64,000 bases of DNA from Enterococcus timonensis (GTDB taxonomy: Bacteria; Bacillota; Bacilli; Lactobacillales; Enterococcaceae): positions 1,054,001 to 1,118,000 of the forward strand of contig NZ_FNVY01000004.1 in NCBI RefSeq assembly GCF_900104595.1. Reading direction: 5' to 3'. Of the stretch, positions 17,228 through 25,727 are shown one piece after another; the first letter of the stretch is position 1, and the number at the start of each line of letters is the position of its first letter. The position numbers were made by a program, and so were the translations under genes. The notes beneath the pieces are model-generated. The model saw only the letters and a program-made list of their open reading frames with translations. It did no database searches and had not been told where the DNA came from.

Positions 17228-18010
17228 TTAATTGTTTAGTTGTTGCCAAACATCAATTGCTTGTTTCATTGCTAACACATTGTGGACTCTGACTATTTCT
17301 ACCCCTTGGTTCAATAAAAAAAGTGCGGCGGTCACACTGGCAACATCGCGATTTTCGGCAATTTTTTCGCCACTCATTACACCGATTGTGCGCTTACGGG
17401 AAACCCCATAAAGTAACGGGAAATCATCTACGCGAAAAAGATTTGGTTGCTGCATTAAAAAAATATTTTCGGCTACCGTTTTGCCAAAACCCACACCTGG
17501 ATCAAAGCAAACCCGCGCAAGATCAATTTCATTTGCTAAAAGAAGTTCTTTTTTAGCTGCAAAAAATTGTTGCAAGTCGTCAACTAACGGTAGATTCCGT
17601 CTTTTTTTGGAGTGCATCACTACCACATTCGCTTCTGGAAATTTTTTTAAAACTTCAATCATGGCCGGATTTTCCAAACCGTGAATATCGTTAATGATAT
17701 CAGCCCCTTCAGCTAAACAAGCTTCAGCGACTTTGGGAAAATAAGTATCAATGGAAATTGGCAGTGTCGTTTTGGCGCGAATTTTTTTTAAAACTGGCAA
17801 AACACGCGCCAGCTCAATTTCTTCGTCAATTTCTTCATAACCTGGGCGGGTCGATTGACCACCTAAATCCAAATAATCGGCCCCTTGGATAATTAATTGT
17901 TGGGCGTGCTCGACGGCTTTTTCTGCAGAAATAAATTGCCCCCCGTCAGAAAATGAATCCGGCGTAACATTGACGATGCCCATGATTTGATTAGGTTGTT
18001 TAAAATTCAT
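17228..18010 (-). CDS. folP: Dihydropteroate synthase
   Basis: A 260-residue enzyme joining 6-hydroxymethyl-dihydropterin diphosphate and p-aminobenzoate, the sulfonamide target. Signatures: GIVNVTPDSFSDGG at the N-terminus, DLGGQSTRPG, DIINDIHG, and GVSRKRTIG near the C-terminal third. It is the last gene of the leftward folB-folK-folE-xtp3-folP cluster and overlaps the upstream gene by 4 bp, indicating translational coupling. ATG at 18010 with a GGAGG-type site. Confidence 0.95.
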   Translation of the reverse strand: MNFKQPNQIMGIVNVTPDSFSDGGQFISAEKAVEHAQQLIIQGADYLDLGGQSTRPGYEEIDEEIELARVLPVLKKIRAKTTLPISIDTYFPKVAEACLAEGADIINDIHGLENPAMIEVLKKFPEANVVVMHSKKRRNLPLVDDLQQFFAAKKELLLANEIDLARVCFDPGVGFGKTVAENIFLMQQPNLFRVDDFPLLYGVSRKRTIGVMSGEKIAENRDVASVTAALFLLNQGVEIVRVHNVLAMKQAIDVWQQLNN

Positions 18011-18597
18011 GGCCTTTCCTCCACTTGTGGCAAAATGTTTTTTAAAGCTTGCACCCGCGGGCTTAATTCGTTTTGTCGCGTTAAATTCATTTGGCCGAGT
18101 GTTTGCCGAAATGCTGCTATATAAAAAACTTCTGAAAAACCAAATCCTAATTTTCCTTTTGGTTCAACAATTTCGCCGGCTAAAGATTTTTCCGCGGTAA
18201 AAATGGTTTTTGGATCCACATAATAGACTAGACTTGCTGTCAAAAGCGCCCGCTTATCTTTTTGATCTTTTAATAATTCCAAAATCTGCAAGTTCATTTG
18301 ACGCTCAGTACCGTGTAAACTCCGGCTTGTAAAAAGTCCTAATTTATTAGGGATCGCTGCTAATTCCAACCCTCCATCATCACCTAAAACTGGCTTGCCG
18401 AGGAGCTGACTAAAAAAACGAGCTTTTTCCAGCGCATTTTCTTGGTAACTGTTGGCTTTTTCTGCCGGCGCTTTTGCGTCACAAATGCTGCTTGCTGTCA
18501 CAAAAGAAATTTCTGGAAATGCCCGCTTAAATTCATTTAATTTTTGCGGATTACTAGTTGCCACAATGATTTCTTTAATCATTTGATGGCTTGCCAA
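18007..18597 (-). CDS. HAM1/RdgB-like nucleoside triphosphate pyrophosphatase in the folate cluster
   Basis: A 196-residue member of the HAM1/RdgB family: ATSNPQKLNEF at the N-terminus, SYQENALEKARFF, and GDDGGLELAAIP with the metal-binding acidic residues. General members hydrolyse non-canonical purine NTPs. This copy lies between folE and folP, as the xtp3 gene of the Lactobacillus plantarum folate cluster does. It may therefore remove pyrophosphate from dihydroneopterin triphosphate, a step otherwise unfilled here; that role is inference. It overlaps both neighbours. The start could be five residues later (MIKEIIVATS). Confidence 0.85.
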   Translation of the reverse strand: MASHQMIKEIIVATSNPQKLNEFKRAFPEISFVTASSICDAKAPAEKANSYQENALEKARFFSQLLGKPVLGDDGGLELAAIPNKLGLFTSRSLHGTERQMNLQILELLKDQKDKRALLTASLVYYVDPKTIFTAEKSLAGEIVEPKGKLGFGFSEVFYIAAFRQTLGQMNLTRQNELSPRVQALKNILPQVEERP

Positions 18598-19178
18598 AAT
18601 TCGCTTTTTTTATTTTCTGGGAAATTTTTCGAAAAATGAATCGTCGTAGTCACGGCTTCTGGTGTTTTAATGCCCCGCATTGTCATACATAAGTGCCGAG
18701 CTTTAACTAAAACGACTACCCCATCATTTGGCACATGTTGGTTCAGTAAATCGGCGAGTTCCGCTGTTAAATCTTCTTGAACAGACGGGCGCGAGGCCAC
18801 ATGTTGAACAAGTCGCGGAAATTTGCTTAAGCCCAAAACTTGGCCATTTGTAGGAATGTAACCTACTGTGACCGTCCCAAAAAAAGGCAACAGGTGGTGT
18901 TCACACATGGAATAAAAATCAATATCTTCAACGACTACTAAATCATCGACATTTTTGGTGGGAAATAATTTGTAATCAGAAAATTCACCTTGCAAGCCGG
19001 AAAAAACTTCCGTGTACATGCGCGCCACTCGCTGAGGAGTTTCTAATAAGCCGGGGCGATTCACATCTTCGCCTACCGCTTCTAAAATCATTTTCACTGC
19101 TTGCACAATTTTTTCTTGATCGACTGTTTTTTCTTGATCAACTGCTTTTTCTGAATCGAAATTTTTTTGCTCTACCAT
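18579..19178 (-). CDS. folE: GTP cyclohydrolase I
   Basis: A 199-residue first enzyme of pterin synthesis, GTP to dihydroneopterin triphosphate. Zinc ligands lie in SMCEHHLLPF and ARHLCMTMRG; the core NRPGLLETPQRVARMY and SKFPRLVQHVASRPSVQEDL are intact. Start set at ATG 19178 because GGAGG precedes it; a longer frame to 19232 runs inside folK. The extra N-terminus carries a small tandem repeat (VDQEKTVDQEK) before the conserved domain. It is embedded in the overlapping folate operon. Confidence 0.93.
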   Translation of the reverse strand: MVEQKNFDSEKAVDQEKTVDQEKIVQAVKMILEAVGEDVNRPGLLETPQRVARMYTEVFSGLQGEFSDYKLFPTKNVDDLVVVEDIDFYSMCEHHLLPFFGTVTVGYIPTNGQVLGLSKFPRLVQHVASRPSVQEDLTAELADLLNQHVPNDGVVVLVKARHLCMTMRGIKTPEAVTTTIHFSKNFPENKKSEFWQAIK

Positions 19179-19657
19179 GTGGCACCTCCCCATTTTTTTA
19201 CTTCTTGGGCATTTCCTGATTGCTGAATCCATTTTTCGATGGTTTCACCAAGTAATAATTTTTCACTGTAAACATCCGCCAGTGGAATTAAGACAAAACT
19301 CCGCTTCGTTAACTCAATATGCGGCAAGTTTAGCGATGGCGTCACCATGGAAATTTCCCCTAACAATAAAATATCCAAATCAATATTGCGTGGTCCCCAG
19401 CGATATAATTTGACGCGACCCATTGTCTGTTCTATTTTTTGCGTTTCCGCCAATAAATCCAGTGGCGCAAAAAAAGTTTCAACGGCCAAAACAGCATTTA
19501 AAAAATCAGCTTGATCCGTCACGCCATACGCTTTTGTTTCATAGATTGCCGATTGCGCTAAAACTTCAATACCCGCAGCTAATAAATAGTCACGGGCGGT
19601 TTGTAAATTTTTCAGCCGATCGCCTAGATTGCTACCTAATGCAATGTAACCTTTCAT
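19172..19657 (-). CDS. folK: 2-amino-4-hydroxy-6-hydroxymethyldihydropteridine diphosphokinase
   Basis: A 161-residue HPPK, which pyrophosphorylates 6-hydroxymethyl-dihydropterin ahead of FolP. Signatures: YIALGSNLGDRLKNLQ at the start, the conserved metal-binding motif RWGPRNIDLDILLLG, and LNLPHIELTKRSFVLIPL. It overlaps folE by 7 bp and folB by 4 bp, so the operon is translated as a coupled unit. Length is normal. Confidence 0.95.
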   Translation of the reverse strand: MKGYIALGSNLGDRLKNLQTARDYLLAAGIEVLAQSAIYETKAYGVTDQADFLNAVLAVETFFAPLDLLAETQKIEQTMGRVKLYRWGPRNIDLDILLLGEISMVTPSLNLPHIELTKRSFVLIPLADVYSEKLLLGETIEKWIQQSGNAQEVKKWGGATW

Positions 19658-20019
19658 TTCTTGAAATTTCTCGTTTCTTCGATTTCGATATAATCATAAA
19701 TGCCAGCCATCGGAACGGAAAATTTGCGGATTTTGACCGTCGCGACTTCTACTTTGTCAAAAAGTTTTTCAATTAAATCTAAAATACCCACTACTAAACT
19801 TTCCATCAAATTATACGAGTGGCTCTTAACAAACTCCGCCACTTGCGCGTTAACCTCGGCGTAACTGACAGTATCTCCGACTTGATCGGTTCGGCCAGGA
19901 TTTTCAATTGGCACCGTCAATTCCAGATCAATCGCAATTGGTTGGCCCAATTTTTTTTCTTCCGGCAAGACACCATTATACGTATAAAATTTTAAGTTTT
20001 GAATGCGAATTTTCCCCAT
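19654..20019 (-). CDS. folB: Dihydroneopterin aldolase
   Basis: A 121-residue aldolase that releases glycolaldehyde from dihydroneopterin to give the FolK substrate. It begins KIRIQNLKFYTYNGVLPEEK, with the family's N-terminal strand and Gly-Val-x-x-x-Glu motif, and ends with the conserved KIRKFSVPMAG region, whose lysine is catalytic. It is the first gene of the leftward folate cluster. ATG at 20019 with a GGAGGAG site. Confidence 0.93.
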   Translation of the reverse strand: MGKIRIQNLKFYTYNGVLPEEKKLGQPIAIDLELTVPIENPGRTDQVGDTVSYAEVNAQVAEFVKSHSYNLMESLVVGILDLIEKLFDKVEVATVKIRKFSVPMAGIYDYIEIEETRNFKK

Positions 20020-20075
20020 AATTCTCCTCCTTTGGCTAACTTTTTCATTTTACTTTAACTTCAAGTGTTTATTTT

Positions 20076-20684
20076 TTAGCTTCTTGTATTGGGATAAGCT
20101 TGACCGACAACCGCTGCTTCTGGCAAAATCAAAATCCCTTTTTCTTTTGGCGCATTAGGAATCCCTAACTCGCGAGCGGAACAAAGCATACCAAAACTTT
20201 CGACGCCTCGCAAAACGCCAGGAAAAATGGCGGTCCCGTCAGGCATTAAAGCACCAGGCAAAGCCGCAACGACTTTTTGACCGGCCGCTACATTAGGCGC
20301 GCCACAGACAATTTGTAAAATTTTCCCGTCAGCGACTTCCGTTTGGGTAATGGATAAATGATCAGAATCTGGGTGTGGCACTAATTCTAAGACTTTACCG
20401 ACAACAATTTTTGGTTGGTCGTCAACGACTAATTGTTCTTTAAAATTTTCTTTGACTAAGCGTTGATTTAAAAAATCTACTTCTTGCTCGTTTAAAAAAA
20501 CTTGCCCCGCTTTTTCTAGATGCAAAGCTTCTGCGACTTTAAAAAAATTAAAGCCCACCGTTTTATTTTCAGTAAATGTCCGAGTCACATCGCCCCGTGT
20601 TTCGCTTTCCACCACGAGACCGGCGGCACTTTCCAACATCACAATTAGACAATCCCCGATTTCCGGATTATAAACAGTAATCAA
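20076..20684 (-). CDS. ytpR: YtpR-like tRNA-binding (EMAP/PheT-N) domain protein
   Basis: A 202-residue free-standing relative of the N-terminal part of phenylalanyl-tRNA synthetase beta. The second half is an OB-fold tRNA-binding domain: VGKVLELVPHPDSDHLSITQ, QIVCGAPNVAAGQKVV, and the ESFGMLCSARELGI loop. It is widespread in Firmicutes, usually beside a thioredoxin-like gene as here. The start is a TTG at 20684 with GGAGG. Its cellular role is not firmly known. Confidence 0.88.
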   Translation of the reverse strand: MITVYNPEIGDCLIVMLESAAGLVVESETRGDVTRTFTENKTVGFNFFKVAEALHLEKAGQVFLNEQEVDFLNQRLVKENFKEQLVVDDQPKIVVGKVLELVPHPDSDHLSITQTEVADGKILQIVCGAPNVAAGQKVVAALPGALMPDGTAIFPGVLRGVESFGMLCSARELGIPNAPKEKGILILPEAAVVGQAYPNTRS

Positions 20685-20707
20685 TTTTTTCCTCCTTTAT
20701 TGTGGGT

Positions 20708-21022
20708 TTAAGCGATATTTTGCAAAAATGCTTCCACTTCAGCTTTTGTTTTACGATCTTTATTTACTAATCGGGCCACTTCAGCTCCATCGCGTAAAAC
20801 AACAAAGCTCGGAATCCCTAAAATGTGCCACTCAATAGCTAAATCTAAAAATTGATCGCGATCGATTTCTAGAAAATCATATTGAGGAAAATCCGCCTCA
20901 ATTTCTGACATAAACGGTTTAATATAATGACAATCCCCACACCAGCTGGCAGTAAAAAAGAAAACTTTTTGGCCCGTTTGCATGATGCTGGAAATTTCTT
21001 CATAACTTTTTGGCGTAATCAA
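20708..21022 (-). CDS. Thioredoxin-like protein (YtpP type)
   Basis: A 104-residue thioredoxin fold with active site ASWCGDCHY instead of the usual WCGPC, followed by GIPSFVVLRDG with the cis-proline. The WCGDC variant is typical of the YtpP group, found between pepA and ytpR in Firmicutes as here. It is cytoplasmic, with no signal peptide. The TTG start at 21022 lies 10 bp after pepA, so the three genes form one leftward operon. Confidence 0.88.
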   Translation of the reverse strand: MITPKSYEEISSIMQTGQKVFFFTASWCGDCHYIKPFMSEIEADFPQYDFLEIDRDQFLDLAIEWHILGIPSFVVLRDGAEVARLVNKDRKTKAEVEAFLQNIA

Positions 21023-21031
21023 TCCTTGGAC

Positions 21032-22108
21032 CTACTTTCCGTAAATAATTGTATTCACTGTACTTTGATTAAGAGATTCTAAAAGTTTAATCAATAATTC
21101 CCGAGCGGCTTCAAAATCAGCAATCGAAAACATCGTTTGATGGGTATGAATATAACGCCCTGGTACGCCAATGACTGTTGATGGCACGCCGTTATTTGAA
21201 GTATGAGCCGCCGTTGCGTCCGTGCCGCCTTTACTTACATAATATTGATAAGGAATATGGTTCGTTTCAGCGGTATCTAAAATAAAGTCCCGCATATTTT
21301 TTAACATAATCATTCCTGGATCAAAAACCCGAATCAAAGTTCCCTCACCTAAATGACCATATGTGCCATTTTTGGTGTGAATATCATCGGCTGGTGAACA
21401 ATCTACTGCAAAAAATAAATCTGGTTGGAATTTGTGAACGGCACCTTTTGCCCCACGCAAACCAACTTCTTCTTGCACGTCACTACCGGCAATCAAAGTA
21501 TGTTTCAACTCCGTATTTTGCAAAGCTTCTAAAGCTTCAAGCACCATCACGTTGCCGTAACGATTATCCCAAGCTTTACTAATAATATTTTTACGATTCG
21601 CAGTGTAAATTGTTTCCACATCAGGCACAATCGTGTCCCCTGGGCGCACGCCAAAACTTTCGGCTTCTTCTTTTGAAGAAAAGCCAGCGTCAAATAAAAT
21701 ATCAGCCACTTGCACATTGCCTTGGCCATTAGAGCCCCGCAACAAATGTGGTGGCACGCTTGAAGAAATTACTGGATAATTTCCTTTAGCCGTTTGCAAA
21801 GTAAAACGTTGTGCAGAAACGACATACGGATTCCATCCGCCTAAAGGTTGAACGTTAAACAAACCATTATCATTGATGCGCACTAACATAAAACCAACTT
21901 CATCCATATGAGCGGCTACCATAATTTTTGGAGCTTTCGCGTCTTTATTTTCCCGAATACCGAATACGCCACCGAGACCATCATATTCAATTTTATCCAC
22001 AAGTGGTGCCATATGTTCCGCCATATACGTGCGGACATTTTGCTCAAAACCTGATGTGCCTTGAAGTTCAGTTAATTCTTTAATCCGTTGAAATGTTTTT
22101 TCTTCCAT
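21032..22108 (-). CDS. pepA: M42-family glutamyl aminopeptidase
   Basis: A 358-residue cytosolic dinuclear metallopeptidase removing N-terminal Glu/Asp from peptides. Metal and catalytic residues lie in AAHMDEVGFM, ISKAWDNRYGNVM, VQEEVGLRGAK and VDCSPADD, all intact, and GTDATAAHTSNNGVPS is conserved near the C-terminus. Start chosen at ATG 22108 (MEEKTFQRIKEL) with AAAGGTGA upstream; a GTG four codons earlier would overlap the ribosome site. First gene of pepA-trx-ytpR. Confidence 0.93.
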   Translation of the reverse strand: MEEKTFQRIKELTELQGTSGFEQNVRTYMAEHMAPLVDKIEYDGLGGVFGIRENKDAKAPKIMVAAHMDEVGFMLVRINDNGLFNVQPLGGWNPYVVSAQRFTLQTAKGNYPVISSSVPPHLLRGSNGQGNVQVADILFDAGFSSKEEAESFGVRPGDTIVPDVETIYTANRKNIISKAWDNRYGNVMVLEALEALQNTELKHTLIAGSDVQEEVGLRGAKGAVHKFQPDLFFAVDCSPADDIHTKNGTYGHLGEGTLIRVFDPGMIMLKNMRDFILDTAETNHIPYQYYVSKGGTDATAAHTSNNGVPSTVIGVPGRYIHTHQTMFSIADFEAARELLIKLLESLNQSTVNTIIYGK

Positions 22109-22276
22109 TTTTATCGTCACCTTTTTCTTATTATTCTTACCTATTATACATATAAACGGGCTTTTCTTCTAGTTGTTGAGCTTCTTTAGTGAGTTGCAAA
22201 AGACTCGGAAATTCTTCGCGTTTAAAAAAATTTGTGCTACAATAACGGTAAGAACTCACTAATGGGAGGATTTATT

Positions 22277-22612
22277 ATGCCTGAAGAAAATACAAGCGCA
22301 CTTTTTAAAAATGGATTGGCTTTTGGTCTCGGCTTAGGTGCAGTGATTGGCAGTTATTCCGCTTGGCTTTTAAAAGCGCAAGCCAAAAAAGCGCCCGAAG
22401 AAATTTTAGCCAAAGTGAAAAATGCTTTTTTGAAAGAAGGACCCATCACCGGTTCATGGATTGAATCGACGAAAAAGAAAGTCCGCAAATTTGCCATCAC
22501 CCAAGAAATTTATCAAGGCGGCATTCACCGCGTTGAAGACGGCCAAAACATCCAATACGCCTTCACCGCCGACGCCAACACCGGCAGCATAGTAGAAATA
22601 CACCGAATTTAA
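22277..22612 (+). CDS. Small membrane-anchored protein, 111 aa
   Basis: Start set at ATG 22277 (MPEENTSALF) behind GGGAGG; an in-frame upstream ATG has no ribosome site. A single hydrophobic segment (about residues 12-32, LAFGLGLGAVIGSYSAWLL) is followed by about 80 residues ending in a PepSY-like beta region (RVEDGQNIQYAFTADANTGS). It is probably anchored to the membrane with the domain outside. It is divergent from pepA, with a plausible TACAAT -10 upstream. The resemblance to small PepSY/secreted proteins is weak and function is unknown. Confidence 0.65.
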   Translation: MPEENTSALFKNGLAFGLGLGAVIGSYSAWLLKAQAKKAPEEILAKVKNAFLKEGPITGSWIESTKKKVRKFAITQEIYQGGIHRVEDGQNIQYAFTADANTGSIVEIHRI

Positions 22613-22616
22613 AAAA

Positions 22617-22732
22617 AAGGATGTGAGAAATTGCGGGTTGGGGCGTAGGAAAATAGAAAAATGGTGCATGGCTGTAAAGCAGTCAGAAAGCATTTTATCT
22701 TTTTTCCTAACCGCTACACTTGAAACACTAGG
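22617..22732 (+). repeat. Polarised palindromic intergenic repeat, copy 4
   Basis: Begins AAGGATGTGAG 4 bp after the stop codon of the gene ending at 22612. It shares the AAATGGTG...AAGCATTTT core with copies 1 and 2, with TAGGAAAA/TTTTCCTA arms. The distal end (AACACTAGG) has diverged from CACCG. Confidence 0.7.
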
Positions 22733-22758
22733 AATCAAAACAGCCAAACCTTCCTACC

Positions 22759-22785
22759 GACTTTCATCCTTGAAAGTCTTTTTTT
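22759..22785 (+). terminator. Rho-independent terminator
   Basis: GACTTTCA / TGAAAGTC stem, 4-nt loop, seven T. It ends the transcript of the 111-aa protein gene beyond the repeat. Confidence 0.9.
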
Positions 22786-22831
22786 AGTATTGTTCACTAA
22801 AATTCACCATCAGAAGTAAAGGAGTTTACCC

Positions 22832-24010
22832 ATGTCCAAAAAATTTTTTCTCGAAATCCCTGAAGAAGTATTACATGATCTGCCCATTAATTTAGATAAA
22901 CCTTTTTCGTTAACAGTAGACAATGACAAAATCAATTTAACCCAGAGCAAGTCACCAACAGCTATTCAAGCTATTTCTTTGCGCTGGTTTATTATTCCTA
23001 CCCTTATTGCTAGTGTTATTTTTGCTTTATTTTTTTGGCAACAAAAAATCACTCAGATTCCGCTCACTGGGACGATTTCGATTTCTAGTTTTGTCTTACT
23101 GTTAGGATTAATTTTTGGGATGATCTGTTTTACCGCTTTTTTTATTAAAGAAAAGCGCCATGAACAATCGGCGACGGCCAAAAATATTTATTGGCGAAAT
23201 TTCCCGACAATTTTATTATCTTTTGCTATGGCATTGGCTTTTGTGATTATGGTTTTTTTCTGGACTTTGGGTATCGTTTTTAGAGCGGCGACTTTTGATT
23301 TGTGGACAGCTACCACCCTCTTTGCTTTATTTACGGCGATTATTAATTACGCCATGATTAACTTTGCGCTGGCGCTGTCCCCCCGTTTAATTTTGCAAGT
23401 CTTAATCGCGGTTATTGTCGGCGGCGTTGGTTTTTCCATGATTACTAATTCCAGTCTCCACTGGTGGAAATTAAATTTTTCATTTTTAGGCACGGCTGAG
23501 GCTAAAAACGCATGGCAATTTAATTTAACTTTGATGATTTCTGCCTTATTAATGATTGCTCTAGTGGATTATTTATTCGTCGCCCTGCAAAAATATCAAG
23601 CCAAAACATGGCGGCTAAACACATTACGAATTCTACTGACTCTAACCGCTGTTAATCTCGGCCTTGTGGGATTTTTTCCAAATAACGGCTTAGGACGACT
23701 TCATGAACTGCACAATCAAGCAGCGAATTTTCTTGTGTATATGATTATTCTTTTGATCATTGGCATTTATTGGCTCTTGCCTAATGTCACGCGAGAATTT
23801 CTTGGGGTTTCTTATGGGATTGCGGCGGTGTTGATTTTAGGCGATATCTTGTTTCAAGTCTTTCACTATTTATCCTTAACCGCCTTTGAAATGATTGCTT
23901 TTGCGCTGGCTTTCAGCTGGATTATCCTCCTGCTGCAAAATTTATTAAAACTAATGGAACATCCGAAAACATTTGAGATTCAATTGAAATCCATCAATAA
24001 AGAAGAATAA
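22832..24010 (+). CDS. Multi-pass membrane protein of unknown function, 392 aa
   Basis: About 50 cytoplasmic residues (MSKKFFLEIPEEVLHDLPIN) are followed by roughly ten hydrophobic segments. The last six (from ALSPRLILQVLIAVIVGG on) include GRLHELHNQAANFLVYMIIL, which resembles DUF998-type membrane domains. ATG at 22832 with AAAGGAG. It is monocistronic between terminators and convergent with walJ. No transport signature or enzyme motif is apparent. Confidence 0.75.
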   Translation: MSKKFFLEIPEEVLHDLPINLDKPFSLTVDNDKINLTQSKSPTAIQAISLRWFIIPTLIASVIFALFFWQQKITQIPLTGTISISSFVLLLGLIFGMICFTAFFIKEKRHEQSATAKNIYWRNFPTILLSFAMALAFVIMVFFWTLGIVFRAATFDLWTATTLFALFTAIINYAMINFALALSPRLILQVLIAVIVGGVGFSMITNSSLHWWKLNFSFLGTAEAKNAWQFNLTLMISALLMIALVDYLFVALQKYQAKTWRLNTLRILLTLTAVNLGLVGFFPNNGLGRLHELHNQAANFLVYMIILLIIGIYWLLPNVTREFLGVSYGIAAVLILGDILFQVFHYLSLTAFEMIAFALAFSWIILLLQNLLKLMEHPKTFEIQLKSINKEE

Positions 24011-24015
24011 AGAAT

Positions 24016-24047
24016 AAAAAAAAGAAGCCGCAACGGCTTCTTTTTTT
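24016..24047. terminator. Bidirectional terminator before walJ
   Basis: AAGAAGCCG / CGGCTTCTT with a 3-nt loop and A/T tracts on both sides, between the convergent membrane-protein gene and walJ. Confidence 0.9.
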
Positions 24048-24852
24048 ATAATGAGAACAACGGTGTTGCTTCTTCTGGATCGGTATCATACACTTTAAAA
24101 TCATAGTCGACACCTAAGTCGTGTTCCCGTAAATTATTTTCCATCGTTAAATGGGCAATTTCTTTTAAATTATTTTCTCGGGACAAATGCCCTAGATAAA
24201 TTCGTTTTGTTTTATCCCCTAATACTTCTTGCATCACGTCGGCACCATCATCATTACTTAAATGACCATAGTCGCCCAATATCCGCTGTTTTAACGGCCA
24301 AGGGTAACTTCCCATCCGCAACATTTCCAAATCATGATTACTTTCCATTAAATAAGCATCAGCGTTTTTAATAATTCCCCGCATCGCATCGGAACAATAA
24401 CCAGTGTCTGTCAGCATCACAAAAGATTTTTGATCTTTATGGAAACGATAAAATTGTGGCGCCGCCGCATCGTGACTGACACCAAAACTTTCAATATCTA
24501 TATCACCAAACGTCATGGTTTTACCCATTTCAAAAATTTCTTTGTCCTGAATTTTCCCAAGAGAGTGTTCCATCGCCTGCCACGTGCCTTCATTGGCATA
24601 AACGGGCAAATGAAATTTCCGCGCCAACACGCCGACACCTTTAATATGGTCCGTATGTTCATGAGTCACAAAAATGGCATCTAGTTCATTGGCATCCACG
24701 CCGATGGATTGGAGTAATTCAATAACTTTTTTGCCAGAAAGCCCAGCGTCTACTAAAATTTTCCTTTGAGCCGATTGAATAAATGTGGCGTTACCGGTGG
24801 AACCAGAAGCCAACATACTAATTTGTAAGCCAGTGTTTAATCCTGATTGCAT
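24046..24852 (-). CDS. walJ: Metallo-beta-lactamase-fold hydrolase WalJ (YycJ/VicX)
   Basis: A 268-residue MBL-fold protein with the metal site THEHTDHIKG, LASGSTGN at the N-terminus and a C-terminal His region (LGHLSRENN). It resembles B. subtilis YycJ, implicated in DNA metabolism, and is always tied to the WalRK operon in Firmicutes. Start set at ATG 24852 with AAGGAG; an upstream TTG would overlap that site. Last gene of the leftward walRKHIJ operon. Confidence 0.93.
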   Translation of the reverse strand: MQSGLNTGLQISMLASGSTGNATFIQSAQRKILVDAGLSGKKVIELLQSIGVDANELDAIFVTHEHTDHIKGVGVLARKFHLPVYANEGTWQAMEHSLGKIQDKEIFEMGKTMTFGDIDIESFGVSHDAAAPQFYRFHKDQKSFVMLTDTGYCSDAMRGIIKNADAYLMESNHDLEMLRMGSYPWPLKQRILGDYGHLSNDDGADVMQEVLGDKTKRIYLGHLSRENNLKEIAHLTMENNLREHDLGVDYDFKVYDTDPEEATPLFSL

Positions 24853-24899
24853 TTCAAAAATCTCCTTACTTTTCAACGCTTAGTATACGATAATTTTTC

Positions 24900-25727
24900 T
24901 TAATTTTCCACCGTGGGAATCGTATTGCCGGTGATAATCGTATTATTTACGGCATTGACTTGCTCGAGATGCGCTTTTTCATCGGGGGCGGTAATGGAAA
25001 CAAACCAAATTGGCACATACACATTTTTTTCCCGGACCTTTAAAATCCGACCGTATGCTAACTCCAGCCAATTAATTTTAGCGTTTTGGGGAATTTTTGA
25101 ATTGTAATACAACGTAGAAATCGCATCACTTTCCGAAATTAAATCTTGTTTTTCTCGTAAATTTTCTATTTTATCCAAATGCGTATAAGAAGCTTGTTGA
25201 ATGGAAAAAACATCTCCTTGGACGTTGTGCATGGAAATCTGCATTTTGGCTGTGTCGTCAAAAAAGGGCAGACCTTCATAAGCTTGTCCGGCAATTAAAT
25301 ATGGCGCCTCGCCATCCAAATTCGAAGCTTTTTCTAACAATTGATATTCTCCTGCCACTTCAAGTGTCGCCGGATCCGTCAAAAAACCTTTGACATCTTC
25401 AGCTAAAGTCTCGGTGTTGATTAAGTAATCGTCAGTGAAACTCACCACTTTTTGATTCAAAGTGGTATCTTGATCAGCGGTCCGACTGAGTACTTTTGGA
25501 AAAATCGTTTCTTCAGCTGCGATAAAATAACCTTGCGGACTTTCTTTAGAAAAAGAATCTTCATAGACAATTTTATCTCGGGACAAGCGCGTTTCCACAG
25601 CATCTTTTTCATCAAAGTTGCCATTGTAATTTTCCTCGGAGCGACTTTCCATAAAAATCGTCAACAAGAAAAAATTAATTCCTAAAAAAGCAATTAGGAA
25701 AATTCCTTGAATTTTACGAAAATCCAT
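24900..25727 (-). CDS. walI: Two-component regulatory accessory protein WalI (YycI)
   Basis: A 275-residue membrane-anchored accessory protein. The N-terminal segment GIFLIAFLGINFFLLTIFME anchors an extracellular domain of the YycI family. With WalH it contacts the membrane helices of WalK and restrains its kinase activity in B. subtilis. It follows walH directly (adjacent bases), is on the same strand, and has the normal length. Confidence 0.92.
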   Translation of the reverse strand: MDFRKIQGIFLIAFLGINFFLLTIFMESRSEENYNGNFDEKDAVETRLSRDKIVYEDSFSKESPQGYFIAAEETIFPKVLSRTADQDTTLNQKVVSFTDDYLINTETLAEDVKGFLTDPATLEVAGEYQLLEKASNLDGEAPYLIAGQAYEGLPFFDDTAKMQISMHNVQGDVFSIQQASYTHLDKIENLREKQDLISESDAISTLYYNSKIPQNAKINWLELAYGRILKVREKNVYVPIWFVSITAPDEKAHLEQVNAVNNTIITGNTIPTVEN

